Of a stretch of DNA of 64,000 nucleotides, positions 26,909 to 36,453 are shown one piece after another (the stretch's first letter is position 1; each line of letters opens with the position of its first letter). A program made the translations under genes and the position numbers. The notes under the pieces were generated by a model. That model worked only from the letters and a program-made list of their open reading frames with translations. It made no database searches and had not been told where the DNA came from. Origin of the DNA: Microbulbifer sp. THAF38 (GTDB taxonomy: Bacteria > Pseudomonadota > Gammaproteobacteria > Pseudomonadales > Cellvibrionaceae). The stretch lies in the NCBI RefSeq assembly GCF_009363535.1, contig NZ_CP045369.1, positions 880,501 through 944,500 of the forward strand. The letters run 5' to 3'.

Positions 26909-27367
26909 TCAGCTGTCCCGCATATCCCTTGCTTCTGCCCGTGCGCGGGTAAACAGCCCATGGGGAAGATAAATTAATTCGGAAACCCGGCGGATCAGAT
27001 GCTCTTCAAAAGCTTCGATCACATCGTCGGAAAAAGCCACCTGCCACATCTGCCGAACCAGCAGGTATTTGTCTCGCTCGCTGAATTGATCGTTGACTGC
27101 CTGAGTGAACTCAAACAGGGAAGTGGCCCGCTCCCTTTGGCCAATGGCCTCATCGATAATCTCTGCCGCCTCAGGGTTGCTCAACGCGTAGTGTTGGCAC
27201 AGCAATTCAATCAGCGTGTCGCGCTCGCGTGGGTCGAGCTTTTGGTCGACGGTGGCCACCTCAACCAGCAAGGCGGCACTGATCATGCGCACGTCTTTTT
27301 CATCGTGCATTTCTACATCGGCATTGTTGCCAATCTGTTCGAATAGCTTACGGATTTGTTGCAGCAT
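26909..27367 (-). CDS. TerB-like tellurite resistance family protein
   Basis: 152 residues starting [13 protein letters not shown] at ATG 27367. The TerB/DUF533 helical fold is suggested by [26 protein letters not shown] and by the repeat of the same pattern in [19 protein letters not shown], with conserved acidic residues D and E at the ends of paired helices. The family is small, cytosolic and may bind metal; tellurite resistance is not implied. It overlaps the end of transaldolase by 20 bp on the same strand. Confidence 0.8.
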   Translation of the reverse strand: MLQQIRKLFEQIGNNADVEMHDEKDVRMISAALLVEVATVDQKLDPRERDTLIELLCQHYALSNPEAAEIIDEAIGQRERATSLFEFTQAVNDQFSERDKYLLVRQMWQVAFSDDVIEAFEEHLIRRVSELIYLPHGLFTRARAEARDMRDS

Positions 27368-28343
27368 CAGTTTCCCGGCGTCCCATAACTTGGCTCTGTA
27401 GCAGCATTTCGAGCCGCTCCTGATCTTTGACAAAATTGCGGATACCCTCGGCCAGCTTCTCTGTGGCCATGGCATCGCTGTTGAGTTGGTAGCGGAAGGC
27501 CGCTTCGCTGAGTCGCCCCTCTGGACGCGGCAGCGGCTCGTTGACTGTGGGGAGTCCACCGACCAACAGCCCCTCGCTGTCTTCCAGAGACTGCAGCAGC
27601 TGCGGGCTGATGGTCAGGCGATCACAACCCGCCAGCGCTTCAATTTCCGCCGTGTTGCGGAAGCTGGCACCCATCACAATGGTGTTGTAGTCCCGCGACT
27701 TGTAGTAATGGTAGATATTGCGCACGGACAGTACGCCGGGGTCTTCCTCGCCACTGAAGGCCTTTCGGTCCCCGTTGGCCAGGTGCCAGTCCAGAATACG
27801 TCCCACAAAGGGGGAGATCAGGGTTACGCCAGCCTCGGCGCAGGCAATGGCCTGGCTCAGGCAGAACAGCAGGGTGAGATTACAGTGAATGCCCTCCTGC
27901 TCCAGTATTTCTGCAGCGGCTATCCCCTCCCAGGTGGCGGCGATTTTAATCAGTACCCGCTCACGGGCTATCCCCTCGCGTTCATACAGGGCCACAAGGT
28001 GTCTGGCATAGTCAATGGTGCTGCGGGTATCGAAGGACAGGCGCGCATCCACCTCTGTGGACACCACCCCGGGGATCAGCTGCAGTATTTCGCTGCCGAT
28101 ACTGACCGCCAGTTTGATCGCCGCCAGGCGTGCCGTTTCCGAGGGATTGGCGCCGCCCTGGTGGTTAACCGCCCAGTCCAGCGACTCTCTGATCAGGCCC
28201 TTGTACTGGGGCAGCTGGGCAGCCTTGTAGAGTAGAGAGGGGTTGGTGGTGGCGTCCTGAGGGCGATAGCGGCGGATGGCTTCGATATCGCCAGTATCTG
28301 CCACTACCTGGCTGCGCTGTTTGAGTTGTTCCAGTTTATTCAT
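27348..28343 (-). CDS. tal: Transaldolase
   Basis: 331 residues; transfers a dihydroxyacetone unit in the non-oxidative pentose phosphate pathway. The Schiff-base lysine is K133 in [12 protein letters not shown], one position from K132 of E. coli TalB. ATTNPSLL (31-38) and the late [10 protein letters not shown] segment are family signatures. Length (about 317 in E. coli) is slightly longer at the C-terminus. It is followed on the same strand, with a 20-bp overlap, by the TerB-like gene. Confidence 0.96.
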   Translation of the reverse strand: MNKLEQLKQRSQVVADTGDIEAIRRYRPQDATTNPSLLYKAAQLPQYKGLIRESLDWAVNHQGGANPSETARLAAIKLAVSIGSEILQLIPGVVSTEVDARLSFDTRSTIDYARHLVALYEREGIARERVLIKIAATWEGIAAAEILEQEGIHCNLTLLFCLSQAIACAEAGVTLISPFVGRILDWHLANGDRKAFSGEEDPGVLSVRNIYHYYKSRDYNTIVMGASFRNTAEIEALAGCDRLTISPQLLQSLEDSEGLLVGGLPTVNEPLPRPEGRLSEAAFRYQLNSDAMATEKLAEGIRNFVKDQERLEMLLQSQVMGRRETDAATNP

Positions 28344-28399
28344 TGCGATTCCCTCGATGATTATTGGCTTCCCTTTCTCTGAAACACTAGCCTTCCAAC

Positions 28400-29377
28400 T
28401 TAAGCCGCCTGGGTGACCAGCGACAAGGCTTCTTCTACAACCTCTGGCCCCGCGTTTTTCTTGTGGGCATTTTCACTGAGATGGCGGCGGAAACGGCGTG
28501 CTCCGGGCAGGCCCTGGAAGAGCCCGAGCATATGCCGGGTAATATGGTTGAGGCGCTGACCGCCCGACAGCTCCCGCTCGATATAGGGCAGCATCTGCTC
28601 GACGACTTCCGTCGCGTCGGGCCCTTCACTCTCCCCGAACAACACGCTGTCCACCTGGGCAAGAAGCGCTGGAGTCTGGTAGGCGGCACGACCCAGCATA
28701 ACACCATCAACGCACTGCAGATGTTGCAGGCACTCCTCCAGGGAGTTAATGCCACCATTAATGATGATTTGCAGCTGTGGATAATCCTGTTTCAGCTGGT
28801 AAACCATGTCGTAGTTGAGCGGGGGAATCTCCCGGTTTTCCTTGGGGCTTAGGCCCTGCAGCCAGGCCTTGCGCGCATGGACGATAAAGGTCTCAGTGCC
28901 GATCGCTGCCTGTGTCTCCACAAAGCGGGTCAGGCCCGGATAGTCCTCCATATCGTCAATGCCGATACGGTGTTTGACCGTAACAGGAATCGATACCGCC
29001 TCGCGCATAGCGCTGAGGCCCGCCGCCACGATATCGGGCTCCGCCATCAGGCAGGCGCCAAAGCGCCCGGACTGCACACGGTCACTGGGGCAGCCACAGT
29101 TGAGGTTGATTTCCGCATAACCCCACTCCTGGGCAATCCGCGCACACTCCGCCAACTCCCGGGGATCGCTACCGCCCAGTTGCAGGGCAACAGGGTGCTC
29201 GGCGGCGTCGAATTGCAGATGGCGCTGACGATCACCGTGCAGGATCGCCCCGGTGGTTACCATTTCGGTATACAGGCGAGCGCGCTTGCTCAACAGGCGC
29301 CACATATAGCGGCAGTGACGGTCACTCCAATCGAGTAGTGGCGCGGTACAGAAGCGGTGGGGGCTGTAATCGGACAT
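28400..29377 (-). CDS. dusA: tRNA-dihydrouridine synthase A
   Basis: 325 residues. An FMN enzyme that reduces uridine 20/20a in tRNA. The N-terminus has [15 protein letters not shown]; the catalytic cysteine is C96 in [12 protein letters not shown], and VKHRIGID and [21 protein letters not shown] are DusA-specific blocks. Length matches DusA (about 330). It lies 56 bp upstream of transaldolase on the same strand, and may be co-transcribed. Confidence 0.95.
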   Translation of the reverse strand: MSDYSPHRFCTAPLLDWSDRHCRYMWRLLSKRARLYTEMVTTGAILHGDRQRHLQFDAAEHPVALQLGGSDPRELAECARIAQEWGYAEINLNCGCPSDRVQSGRFGACLMAEPDIVAAGLSAMREAVSIPVTVKHRIGIDDMEDYPGLTRFVETQAAIGTETFIVHARKAWLQGLSPKENREIPPLNYDMVYQLKQDYPQLQIIINGGINSLEECLQHLQCVDGVMLGRAAYQTPALLAQVDSVLFGESEGPDATEVVEQMLPYIERELSGGQRLNHITRHMLGLFQGLPGARRFRRHLSENAHKKNAGPEVVEEALSLVTQAA

Positions 29378-29479
29378 AAACTGCGGTGTAAAAAAGAGTC
29401 ATAAAATCAGAGTAGCCGCCCATTATATGGGATGTAAAACCGAGACCCTAAGGAGACTTTTCAGGGCCTTGTGAAACTT

Positions 29480-29520
29480 CGCTTGCGAGGTGGTTTTTTT
29501 CGCTTGCGAGGTGGTTTTTA
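29480..29520. repeat. Two-copy 21-bp tandem repeat
   Basis: The unit CGCTTGCGAGGTGGTTTTTT occurs at 29480 and again at 29501 with a 21-bp period; the second copy differs in its last bases. It lies 10 bp past the stop of the GlpD-like gene, in the gap before dusA. No hairpin explains it. Confidence 0.7.
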
Positions 29521-29529
29521 TAGGGGGCG

Positions 29530-30741
29530 TTAAAGATTGCGCTCGCGCTCAGAAGTGCTGGTGGCCTTGCTGCTTGAAGAGGTGTTTTGGCGGGGAGGGC
29601 CTTTATCCTGCAGAGTGGCTTGCAGCTTTTTGGCCAGTTTGCGTGCGGTGGCGCGGTAGCTGGTGAGCTTGCCCCCGGCGACGGCCAGAATGCGCGGCTT
29701 GCGCTCATTGTCACAGCAAATCATCGACTCCCGCGACCGGGCAAATGGGCTCTTCTCCGCTTCTGGCAAAACTCGCAAGCCGGCAAAGCTCTCGCAAATA
29801 TCCTCCGCCTGTAAACCGCGGGTCTGGAAAAAATGCTGCTGCACGGTGCGCAGCAGGTAAGCCTCCTCTTCTACGGTGGGCACTACCTCCCGTGGATCGC
29901 CGAAGAAAGGGCGCTCTGTAGTGCCCACCAGGGTCTTGTCCTGCCAGGGCATGACGAACACCGCGCGGTGGTCCTCGGCTTCCACATAGAAGATCTTGTT
30001 ACCCAGGGACAGTGGCAGCAGTATGTGGGTGCCTGCCACAAGGTCGATGGGAGGGAGGGGCACTGGGGGTGAACAGCGTGCATTGGTGGTGGCTACCCAG
30101 GGCCCGCTGCAATTGACCAGCGCGCGGGTGTGTAGCGTATTCAGCTTGCCATCGGCCACGTAATCAACCCGCACACCCTCATCGGTGACTTCCGCTCCTA
30201 CCAGGCTGCCGGGGCAGATGATTTGTGCGCCGTGAGCAATTGCCGAGGCAACCACATCGCGGGTCAGTGCGGCGTCGTCTGTTTGCGCATCGTAGTAGCG
30301 AAACACCGCGAGTAGATCTTCCCGCTTGAGGCCTGGCAGGGTAGCCCACTCCGCTTTGGATAAAGCGCGAAAACGCGAGGCCTCACTGCCGATACCGGAA
30401 AGCAGTGCATAGAGGCTGAGCCCCAACCTCACCATCCATGGCGGCCGCTTGCTGTGACGGTAGACCGGAATATAAAAGGGCACCATGCGCACTAACTGGG
30501 GTTTATTTTCCAACAGCCAGCTGCGTTCGCGCAGGCACTCGTAAACCAAGCGGAACTGCCCGCTCTCCAAATAGCGCAAGCCGCCGTGGATCAGCTTTGA
30601 GGAACGCGAAGAGGTGGCTGCGGCGATACCCAGCTGCTCCAGTATCACTACCGAGTGGTGTTCCTTGGCCAGGGCCTCAGCGGTACCCGCGCCAAGTATT
30701 CCCGCGCCAACTACCAGGACATCAAAATCCGTAGACATCAC
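29530..30741 (-). CDS. GlpD-like FAD-dependent glycerol-3-phosphate oxidoreductase
   Basis: 403 residues. The N-terminal Rossmann FAD motif is VVGAGILGAGTAEALA. Then come the GlpD signature SSKLIHGGLRYLESGQF, the substrate-domain segment FVMPWQDKTLVGTTE, SFAGLRVLPE and the FAD-closing AGGKLTSYRATARKL. It is shorter than E. coli GlpD (about 500) because the C-terminal cap domain is replaced by a short Ser/Thr-rich tail. The upstream glycerophosphodiesterase gene overlaps its start by 20 bp, suggesting a pathway from glycerophosphodiester to glycerol-3-phosphate to dihydroxyacetone phosphate. Confidence 0.88.
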   Translation of the reverse strand: MMSTDFDVLVVGAGILGAGTAEALAKEHHSVVILEQLGIAAATSSRSSKLIHGGLRYLESGQFRLVYECLRERSWLLENKPQLVRMVPFYIPVYRHSKRPPWMVRLGLSLYALLSGIGSEASRFRALSKAEWATLPGLKREDLLAVFRYYDAQTDDAALTRDVVASAIAHGAQIICPGSLVGAEVTDEGVRVDYVADGKLNTLHTRALVNCSGPWVATTNARCSPPVPLPPIDLVAGTHILLPLSLGNKIFYVEAEDHRAVFVMPWQDKTLVGTTERPFFGDPREVVPTVEEEAYLLRTVQQHFFQTRGLQAEDICESFAGLRVLPEAEKSPFARSRESMICCDNERKPRILAVAGGKLTSYRATARKLAKKLQATLQDKGPPRQNTSSSSKATSTSERERNL

Positions 30742-31414
30742 TCGCTTCCCGAGAGCGCATCAACAGCGGCAGGTTGCCGGTGAGGATATGGTGCGCTCCC
30801 CGCTTGCGCCAGAGTACGGCCTCTTCGGCGGAATTGATTTCGTAGACCACCCATTGCCAGGGGCCCGGTGGTAACTCCTCACAGTCGATAAAGCTATCGC
30901 GGATCAGCAGAAACTCCGGGGCCAGAGTGACAATATCCGCAGACAGGCAGCGCGGCACACTGCTGATCTGCAGGGCCACCCTGTGCCAGCCCATATTGCG
31001 GGCAGCCCGGAGGCTACGGCAATCCTGGGTAAGCAGGGCGAAGGACTCGCGCTCATTGCGCATTTGCTCCAACAGCTTCTTTACTGCGGCGGTAAAACCC
31101 AAATTGGCGATATTGGCTGCGGAGATGCCCACAAACCAATCCAGGTGCCGGTGGCAACTGGCCCAATCCACCACCTGTATAAAGGAATCGATGGCCAGGC
31201 GGCTGAGCTGGGAATCCCTCAGGTCGTGAAAGTAGTGCTCGCGCCTGTCATTGGGGAGCGGCAGGGTATCTTTGTGATAGCACCAGGGGGTGCCATCCAG
31301 GCTAAAGCGGACATCGCACTGAATGGCACAGGCGCCCAGGTTATGGGCAGCCTCAAAGGCGGCGATGGTATTCTCCGGGTGGCGGGTTTTGTCGCCACGG
31401 TGCGCGATTAGCAT
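30722..31414 (-). CDS. Glycerophosphodiester phosphodiesterase family protein
   Basis: About 230 residues from ATG 31414 (MLIAHRGDKTRHPENT); an upstream TTG at 31483 is also in frame but has no ribosome-binding site. HRG and HPENTIAAF carry the catalytic His and metal ligands; CDVRFSLDGTPWCYHKDTL supplies the second metal-binding block and catalytic His. The usual E-x-D of GDPD enzymes reads C-D here (IQCDVRFS), so one acidic ligand is replaced and activity is uncertain. It overlaps the GlpD-like gene by 20 bp. Confidence 0.8.
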   Translation of the reverse strand: MLIAHRGDKTRHPENTIAAFEAAHNLGACAIQCDVRFSLDGTPWCYHKDTLPLPNDRREHYFHDLRDSQLSRLAIDSFIQVVDWASCHRHLDWFVGISAANIANLGFTAAVKKLLEQMRNERESFALLTQDCRSLRAARNMGWHRVALQISSVPRCLSADIVTLAPEFLLIRDSFIDCEELPPGPWQWVVYEINSAEEAVLWRKRGAHHILTGNLPLLMRSREASDVYGF

Positions 31415-31712
31415 GTGAGTCAAATCCGGAAAGCAGGCGTTATTGTCGGCTGGATATAGGCGCTTTGGCGCTCTGTAACCCAAAGGTCAATGGCCCAGGG
31501 TGGAATCGGGTCTTACAGGAAAAATAGACGGTGGAGAGGGCGTTGCAAGTGGAGTGCCGAGGAAAATTGGATACGCATTGAGCCTTGGAAATCCGTGATT
31601 GACGGGAGCCCGGCTGGCAGCGCTAACTTCCATAGCTAAAATTAGAAGGTATCGCTCTTTTGTTGTCTGTACGGATGGTGTTTGCCGTACTGTAAAGAGG
31701 TATGTACCGCCT

Positions 31713-32036
31713 ATGAGCAGTTTCAGATTGGGCGCGGTTTTGCTTTTTGGCTGGTTGGCTGGTGTTTTTATCGTGCACCCTGCAGCTGCCAGTAGTTCAG
31801 CTTCTGCGACGGCGCAGATTACGCTAGTTTTTTCGCCGAATGCGACTTTGCGACAGGCGGAGCGGGGTACTCACCGCGAGTTATGCTTGCGAAATCTCCC
31901 GGCTAAGCACATCAGTGTGACAGCCCTGGCGCAGGATTTCAGTAGGGGGCAGCAGGCACTAGATTTTGGGGCTAAACGGTGTCTGACTGAGGGGGATATC
32001 AAAGGAGTTTCAGAGTTGATAATCAGCGCAGAATAA
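31713..32036 (+). CDS. Small secreted pilin-like protein of the fimbrial locus
   Basis: 107 residues with a signal peptide (about 1-26, ending PAAA). The mature part begins SSSASATAQITLVFSPN and ends LIISAE. Both ends resemble the two pilins of the locus, which begin ...DITLSFTPTI and end DTLLITVASE. The middle has one LCLRNLP block in the position of the pilins' FCIxGxGF. It is much shorter than those pilins (about 150 mature). It lies 100 bp upstream of the chaperone gene on the same strand. A minor or vestigial pilus subunit is a reasonable guess. ATG 31713 chosen, with GAGG upstream. Confidence 0.6.
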   Translation: MSSFRLGAVLLFGWLAGVFIVHPAAASSSASATAQITLVFSPNATLRQAERGTHRELCLRNLPAKHISVTALAQDFSRGQQALDFGAKRCLTEGDIKGVSELIISAE

Positions 32037-32136
32037 CTATCTTGCTCATGTGCCTGTTTTAAAAGAAGTAACCAACATTTCACCAGTGTAAAATGTCGGG
32101 TTTAGAATAAGCGTCTCTCAAAATACTCGGTCACTT

Positions 32137-32820
32137 ATGAAAAAACTATTCATTGCATTTGTATTGCTGATTGCCCAGCCGGTAATGGCTGCCATGTCTG
32201 TGGATAAAATTGTCCTCTATTTGGAGGATGGTCCCAGCTCAAGGGATGATGTCGTAGTCAGTAACCCAGATGAAGAAACTCTTTATGTACAGACGGAAAT
32301 TTTTCGTGTGGATAATCCCGGCAGGGAAAATGAAGAGAGAATTCGGGTGATCAATCCCGATGAATTCAAACTCCTGGTGAGCCCATCGAAAGCCGTGTTA
32401 GCTCCAGGAGAGAGAAAGCGCTTTCGCCTGATGGCGCTCGATCGCAACCTGGAGGAAGAGAAAGTCTACCGCGTGACTTTCAAGCCGGTTGTCGGCGAAA
32501 TTAAGACAGAGCAAACCGCACTGAAAATTCTTGTGGCTTACCAGGCGCTGGTTTTTGTCCAGCCAAAAGGCGGAGCCTACAAAGTTGGGTTGGAAGAAGA
32601 AAACGGCTCTTATCGTCTCACCAATAACGGCAATATTAATGTTGAGGTGGTGGAAGTTCGCCATTGCTTTGCCGAAGGGGAGTGCGAAAAGCTCGAAACC
32701 TCAGGCAGGCTCTATGCCGGTACCAGTATTGAAGTGGCGGATGTGCCAGCCAATGGCGAGCTGGAAGTGTTACTACGCGGCCAAAACAGCGAAAAAATCC
32801 GCTTTCCACTGAAGGGATAA
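32137..32820 (+). CDS. Periplasmic pilus chaperone (PapD-like, CS1 type)
   Basis: 227 residues with an 18-residue signal peptide (MKKLFIAFVLLIAQPVMA). Two Ig-like domains are expected. Domain 1 contains VSNPDEETLYVQTEIFRV, LVSPSKAVLAPGERKRFRLMA and the strand ending VYRVTFKPVVG; domain 2 follows after about residue 125. Such chaperones hold pilins by donor-strand complementation until the usher takes them. It is the only chaperone gene for two usher modules. Resemblance is to the alpha (CS1/CooB) group rather than classical FGS/FGL chaperones. Confidence 0.88.
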   Translation: MKKLFIAFVLLIAQPVMAAMSVDKIVLYLEDGPSSRDDVVVSNPDEETLYVQTEIFRVDNPGRENEERIRVINPDEFKLLVSPSKAVLAPGERKRFRLMALDRNLEEEKVYRVTFKPVVGEIKTEQTALKILVAYQALVFVQPKGGAYKVGLEEENGSYRLTNNGNINVEVVEVRHCFAEGECEKLETSGRLYAGTSIEVADVPANGELEVLLRGQNSEKIRFPLKG

Positions 32821-32943
32821 ATCTAATGGGAGGCAGTGAGGCATAAGATTCTGGCCTTACTGCTTCTTTTTATTTTGTTTGTTGCTCTAAAATAATTCTT
32901 AAGAGTGGTTCTTTAAGAGCGTTTTTCAGCTTCTAGCAATCAG

Positions 32944-33903
32944 TCATTGGCTGGTAACGGTTACCGTTAGGACATCTGAAAAGTAGGTGCCTCTGGCATG
33001 TTCCCAGCTGCCGGCGGGGATAGTTACAAACAGCCTGGCATTGTCCGTTAGGCACCGTCCGGGGGCTCTGTTTGGAAGGGTGCCCCGAGCTTGCTCAACA
33101 CTCAGTGTTCTGGCACCAAGAGTTTGATTCATATCGTCGGTAAAGGAGGCTGCATAGGGCAGACTCTCCATTGCACCATTGAGCTGAAACATTTTTGCTC
33201 CTCTGGCGCCTGAAGTAATTCCATTTCTACTCGTTAAATTAACCAGATAGTTACTAAAGCCTACCCCATCGATACAGAAATCTTCGTAGCCGGTAATATC
33301 CTGCCCAGAAGAAAAGCTTGCATTAGTAATCTGAATATTTCTGAGGTTTCTGATACTGATACTAGGTTCAACTTCCATTTCAATATCAAAATTCACTGTT
33401 TGAGATTCGGTACTTTGTGAATTGATATATTGCATCACTTCCATCTGGAAGTTGCCATAGTAAAAGTTGGACGTGATTGCACTGGCAGGGTTGATATTCA
33501 CGCTTAGGAAATTACTCAAATCGTTGAGGCTGCCTGGATACTGCTTACTGAATATATCCGGGCGTAAAGGGGTAGGCACACTGTTCCTTGAGGAGAAAGA
33601 AAGGGATATATCCAGTGGTTCCCCTGTGTCGGAAAACAATTGAAACTTTCTGCCGATCTCGGGGATAACTCTTATAGCAAAGGGCTGGGCATGACCGTTT
33701 CGATTGCTGCGGAGCGTGAAATCCACTTCTTTCTTATATGCTTCATAGTTGACAGTATGGCGCCCCTGTAGATCGCAGGTGCGCAAATAAATGTCCCCGG
33801 TACAGGCCGCCAACGAAAAATTGGGTTGCACCATGGTGAATCCCGCAGTCAATATTGCCAGGTAAAGTGGCTTGGGGGTAGGGAACTTTTTATTGCTTTT
33901 CAT
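32944..33903 (-). CDS. Two-domain tip adhesin/minor pilin, module A
   Basis: About 319 residues. ATG 33903 is chosen over an in-frame TTG at 33921. The signal peptide ends FSLA. The N-terminal domain (about 30-165) starts CTGDIYLRTCDLQGRHTVNYE; the C-terminal domain (about 170-319) contains ISIRNLRNIQI, DITGYEDFCIDGVGFSNYLV and ends DVLTVTVTSQ, which is the pilin fold of this locus. This is the layout of a CS1-type tip adhesin (CooD-like): a binding domain plus a pilin domain. It overlaps the usher A stop by 14 bp, as does its paralogue in module B. Confidence 0.78.
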   Translation of the reverse strand: MKSNKKFPTPKPLYLAILTAGFTMVQPNFSLAACTGDIYLRTCDLQGRHTVNYEAYKKEVDFTLRSNRNGHAQPFAIRVIPEIGRKFQLFSDTGEPLDISLSFSSRNSVPTPLRPDIFSKQYPGSLNDLSNFLSVNINPASAITSNFYYGNFQMEVMQYINSQSTESQTVNFDIEMEVEPSISIRNLRNIQITNASFSSGQDITGYEDFCIDGVGFSNYLVNLTSRNGITSGARGAKMFQLNGAMESLPYAASFTDDMNQTLGARTLSVEQARGTLPNRAPGRCLTDNARLFVTIPAGSWEHARGTYFSDVLTVTVTSQ

Positions 33904-36412
33904 TGTTTTTGCTGACTTCAAAGGCTGGGAGACAGTAGGCGTCTGATTGCTGTAGCGTCCCTAAGTTGATCCAGTTTTCCCCGGAATCCTCGACTTCAAC
34001 ACTAATACTGCAGTTAAGCCATTTGACCTCCAGGGTAGATTGACCCTCCATCTCAATAGGGACTTCCAATTGAAAGACACCAAATTTATCCGTTGTGACT
34101 TCATGCTCACCGATAGAAACAAGCGTCTCAGGGATGCCGTTACCAAAAGAAGTTAACCTTCCCATAATGACGTAGAGTGATTGAATGCTGTAGGTGCTCT
34201 CGGAAACATTTCCCGGGTACAGAGTGATAAACTGGCTTTTTTCCTTGAACTCAAAAAAACCATCATCCAGTGGTCGCAAGGTGATATCGTAGCTGTGGTA
34301 TGGGAGTAAGTTGATGACCGATTTCTTGCCCCCTTTTGCGTAACCGTGGCGGGAACCATCCACAAGCACTTCAAAATCATTATTTTCGCTGCCATTTATA
34401 TCGACAATAATAGCACTTTCATAAGCCCGTTCTCCTCCCCAGGCAATCTGCTTGCCAGTGGCAATAATGTTTGTACTAAAGCTACCCAGAAAGTTGGTGG
34501 TGCGATTGCTGCCATCCTTACTGTAATTTACCGCCGAGTTGATAAACCCCTGGCGGCCGGAAAGACGGGTGCGGCTTTCCAGGTAATAGCCATCATCAGT
34601 ATTTTCAACCCCCAGGGCTTGTTCCACTTCCGCAGACCATAGTTCCCTATCGTTCCAGCGGCTTTCAAAACTCAATCTATGTGGGGTTTCTATTTGATCG
34701 TTACCGAATTCTCTAAGGGCCGTGGCAGAGTGTTGCCATTGGTCAGCGTAGTACCTGAGCTGAAAATCGATGCTTGAATAGGTTTCATCGCCTGACTTGT
34801 TGTAAGAAAATATGACATCGCCGAACCAGTTTCTTTTTCTGATCAGTGAGCGTCTATAGGCCAGCGTGGTAAATTTACTGATGTTATTTGAGTAGGGCCC
34901 ACCGGGAAGATTGTCAGAATAAATTGCCGTTGTTCGGCTTCTTTCGTTGTATCGAAGTGAGAGGCTGCCGCCAAAAACTGCACTTTGCATACCGATAATT
35001 TTCTGGGAAAAATTATTGCGCAGTAGTGGGTATTCATCCTGAGGGTATAGATGCTTATTTCCATACAGCTTGCTAATGGAGGCATTTAAGGTGACGAAGG
35101 GGAGTTCGAGTAGCCCTTCCATTTTATAGCCTTTTTGTCCTCCCCGGCCTAGCAAAAAATTCGGGGAGAGTTCCAGCCGACTCCCTATCCAGCGTGCGCC
35201 CAGTTCCAGGGATTGCTGGTTTTCCGTGGCAGAAATAGTACTGAAAAGCGCGATATTGTCAGAGACCCTGCGGCCCAAATAGGCCTGTACAAGACCTTCG
35301 TTATAATAATCTGGCAGGCCGCGATGGCTGCCTGATTCTGTGGGCATCCCGGCGAGTAGGCTCCAATGCCACTCTCCCGGTGCGGGCAGATAGAAATCTT
35401 TAGCAAAAAATTCGGTGAAACTGGTAAGAAGGCGGCCCGACTCATCAAACGTGCGCACTTCAATCTCATAGGCCCCACCGGGAAGACCTGATGTATCGAG
35501 CAGCCGGTTGCCAGCATCCAGTAACTCGGAGTGAACCAGGCGGTTTTCCCGGTAAACCTCTACCCGACCGCGCACCGGCATATTAATTTCCACCTGCGCG
35601 CCTTCCTGGTAGGAGAGGTCCGTACGGGTTAACCTGGAGTTGCGGAACTCCACACCGAAAACTGATCGTGAGGTATTGAAATAGCCGAAATTGCCTTGGG
35701 GTTGAAAGAGTCCTGCAGAATAGTGCTTACCACGAAAATCTTTGGCCCAATACAGGTTGCTAACCTGGTAGCCCTGTTCATCTGAATAGTGCCACTGGCT
35801 GCGAACTGCCTTCTCACCAAATCCAATAATCGTATTGCCATTAAAAGTTGTGCGGTAGCTATTGTCAGTTTCGTCAGAATAATTGCCAGCCCAGGCCGCA
35901 CCCAGGTTTTGTATCAAGGAAAACCCGCTGCTCGAGGGCGGTAAGTAGGGGTCGGAAATTGCCACCTGTTGCGGCAATAGATCTGGCGCGAAAAAAGCAT
36001 CTACACGATAAAGGTCGTTGTTGTAGATAACAGCAAAATCCTTAGGGGTCAGAAATCCACAGTCGTCTTGTGCAGCGTTTTGGCAAATTCGATCTGAATT
36101 TTTACTCTGGGGTTGTTGAAGAAGTTGTTCCACCCGCTCCGGATTTAGGGGGAGTGGTAGTAATTTCAAGACTGCGGATGGGTCATGAAATTCGATAAAA
36201 GTGGGATGCACAGTAATTTGCACGGCACCAATCATCTGGCCGCCATAGAAGAGGTCGGCCACAACCATCTGTGGTTTGGTGAGATCCTCAAAACCCGCCG
36301 GTACATTGGTTGTTTTGGGGTTGATCGACTCTTCCGAGTGAACTACTACCTGCCAGGCTAATACAGGCAATAACAACCAGCGAAATTTTCTGGCGGGTTT
36401 TTTTCTTACCAT
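33890..36412 (-). CDS. Outer-membrane usher, CS1/TcfC type, module A
   Basis: 840 residues. An N-terminal signal is followed by a periplasmic domain with VADLFYGGQMIGAVQITVHPTFIEFHD. Then comes a large beta barrel with repeated aromatic strands (SQWHYSDEQGYQVSNLYWAKD), the conserved RGRVEVYRENRLVHSELLDAGNRLLDTS, and a C-terminal domain with PETLVSIGEHEVTTDKFGVFQLE. This matches the alpha-clade usher family (CooC/TcfC) rather than the FimD type. It secretes and assembles pilins supplied by the chaperone. It lies between pilin A and tip A on the minus strand. Confidence 0.9.
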   Translation of the reverse strand: MVRKKPARKFRWLLLPVLAWQVVVHSEESINPKTTNVPAGFEDLTKPQMVVADLFYGGQMIGAVQITVHPTFIEFHDPSAVLKLLPLPLNPERVEQLLQQPQSKNSDRICQNAAQDDCGFLTPKDFAVIYNNDLYRVDAFFAPDLLPQQVAISDPYLPPSSSGFSLIQNLGAAWAGNYSDETDNSYRTTFNGNTIIGFGEKAVRSQWHYSDEQGYQVSNLYWAKDFRGKHYSAGLFQPQGNFGYFNTSRSVFGVEFRNSRLTRTDLSYQEGAQVEINMPVRGRVEVYRENRLVHSELLDAGNRLLDTSGLPGGAYEIEVRTFDESGRLLTSFTEFFAKDFYLPAPGEWHWSLLAGMPTESGSHRGLPDYYNEGLVQAYLGRRVSDNIALFSTISATENQQSLELGARWIGSRLELSPNFLLGRGGQKGYKMEGLLELPFVTLNASISKLYGNKHLYPQDEYPLLRNNFSQKIIGMQSAVFGGSLSLRYNERSRTTAIYSDNLPGGPYSNNISKFTTLAYRRSLIRKRNWFGDVIFSYNKSGDETYSSIDFQLRYYADQWQHSATALREFGNDQIETPHRLSFESRWNDRELWSAEVEQALGVENTDDGYYLESRTRLSGRQGFINSAVNYSKDGSNRTTNFLGSFSTNIIATGKQIAWGGERAYESAIIVDINGSENNDFEVLVDGSRHGYAKGGKKSVINLLPYHSYDITLRPLDDGFFEFKEKSQFITLYPGNVSESTYSIQSLYVIMGRLTSFGNGIPETLVSIGEHEVTTDKFGVFQLEVPIEMEGQSTLEVKWLNCSISVEVEDSGENWINLGTLQQSDAYCLPAFEVSKNNEKQ

Positions 36413-36453
36413 AAAGGACTATTACCAGAATTGGGGATTGGTTTCTTGATTAG

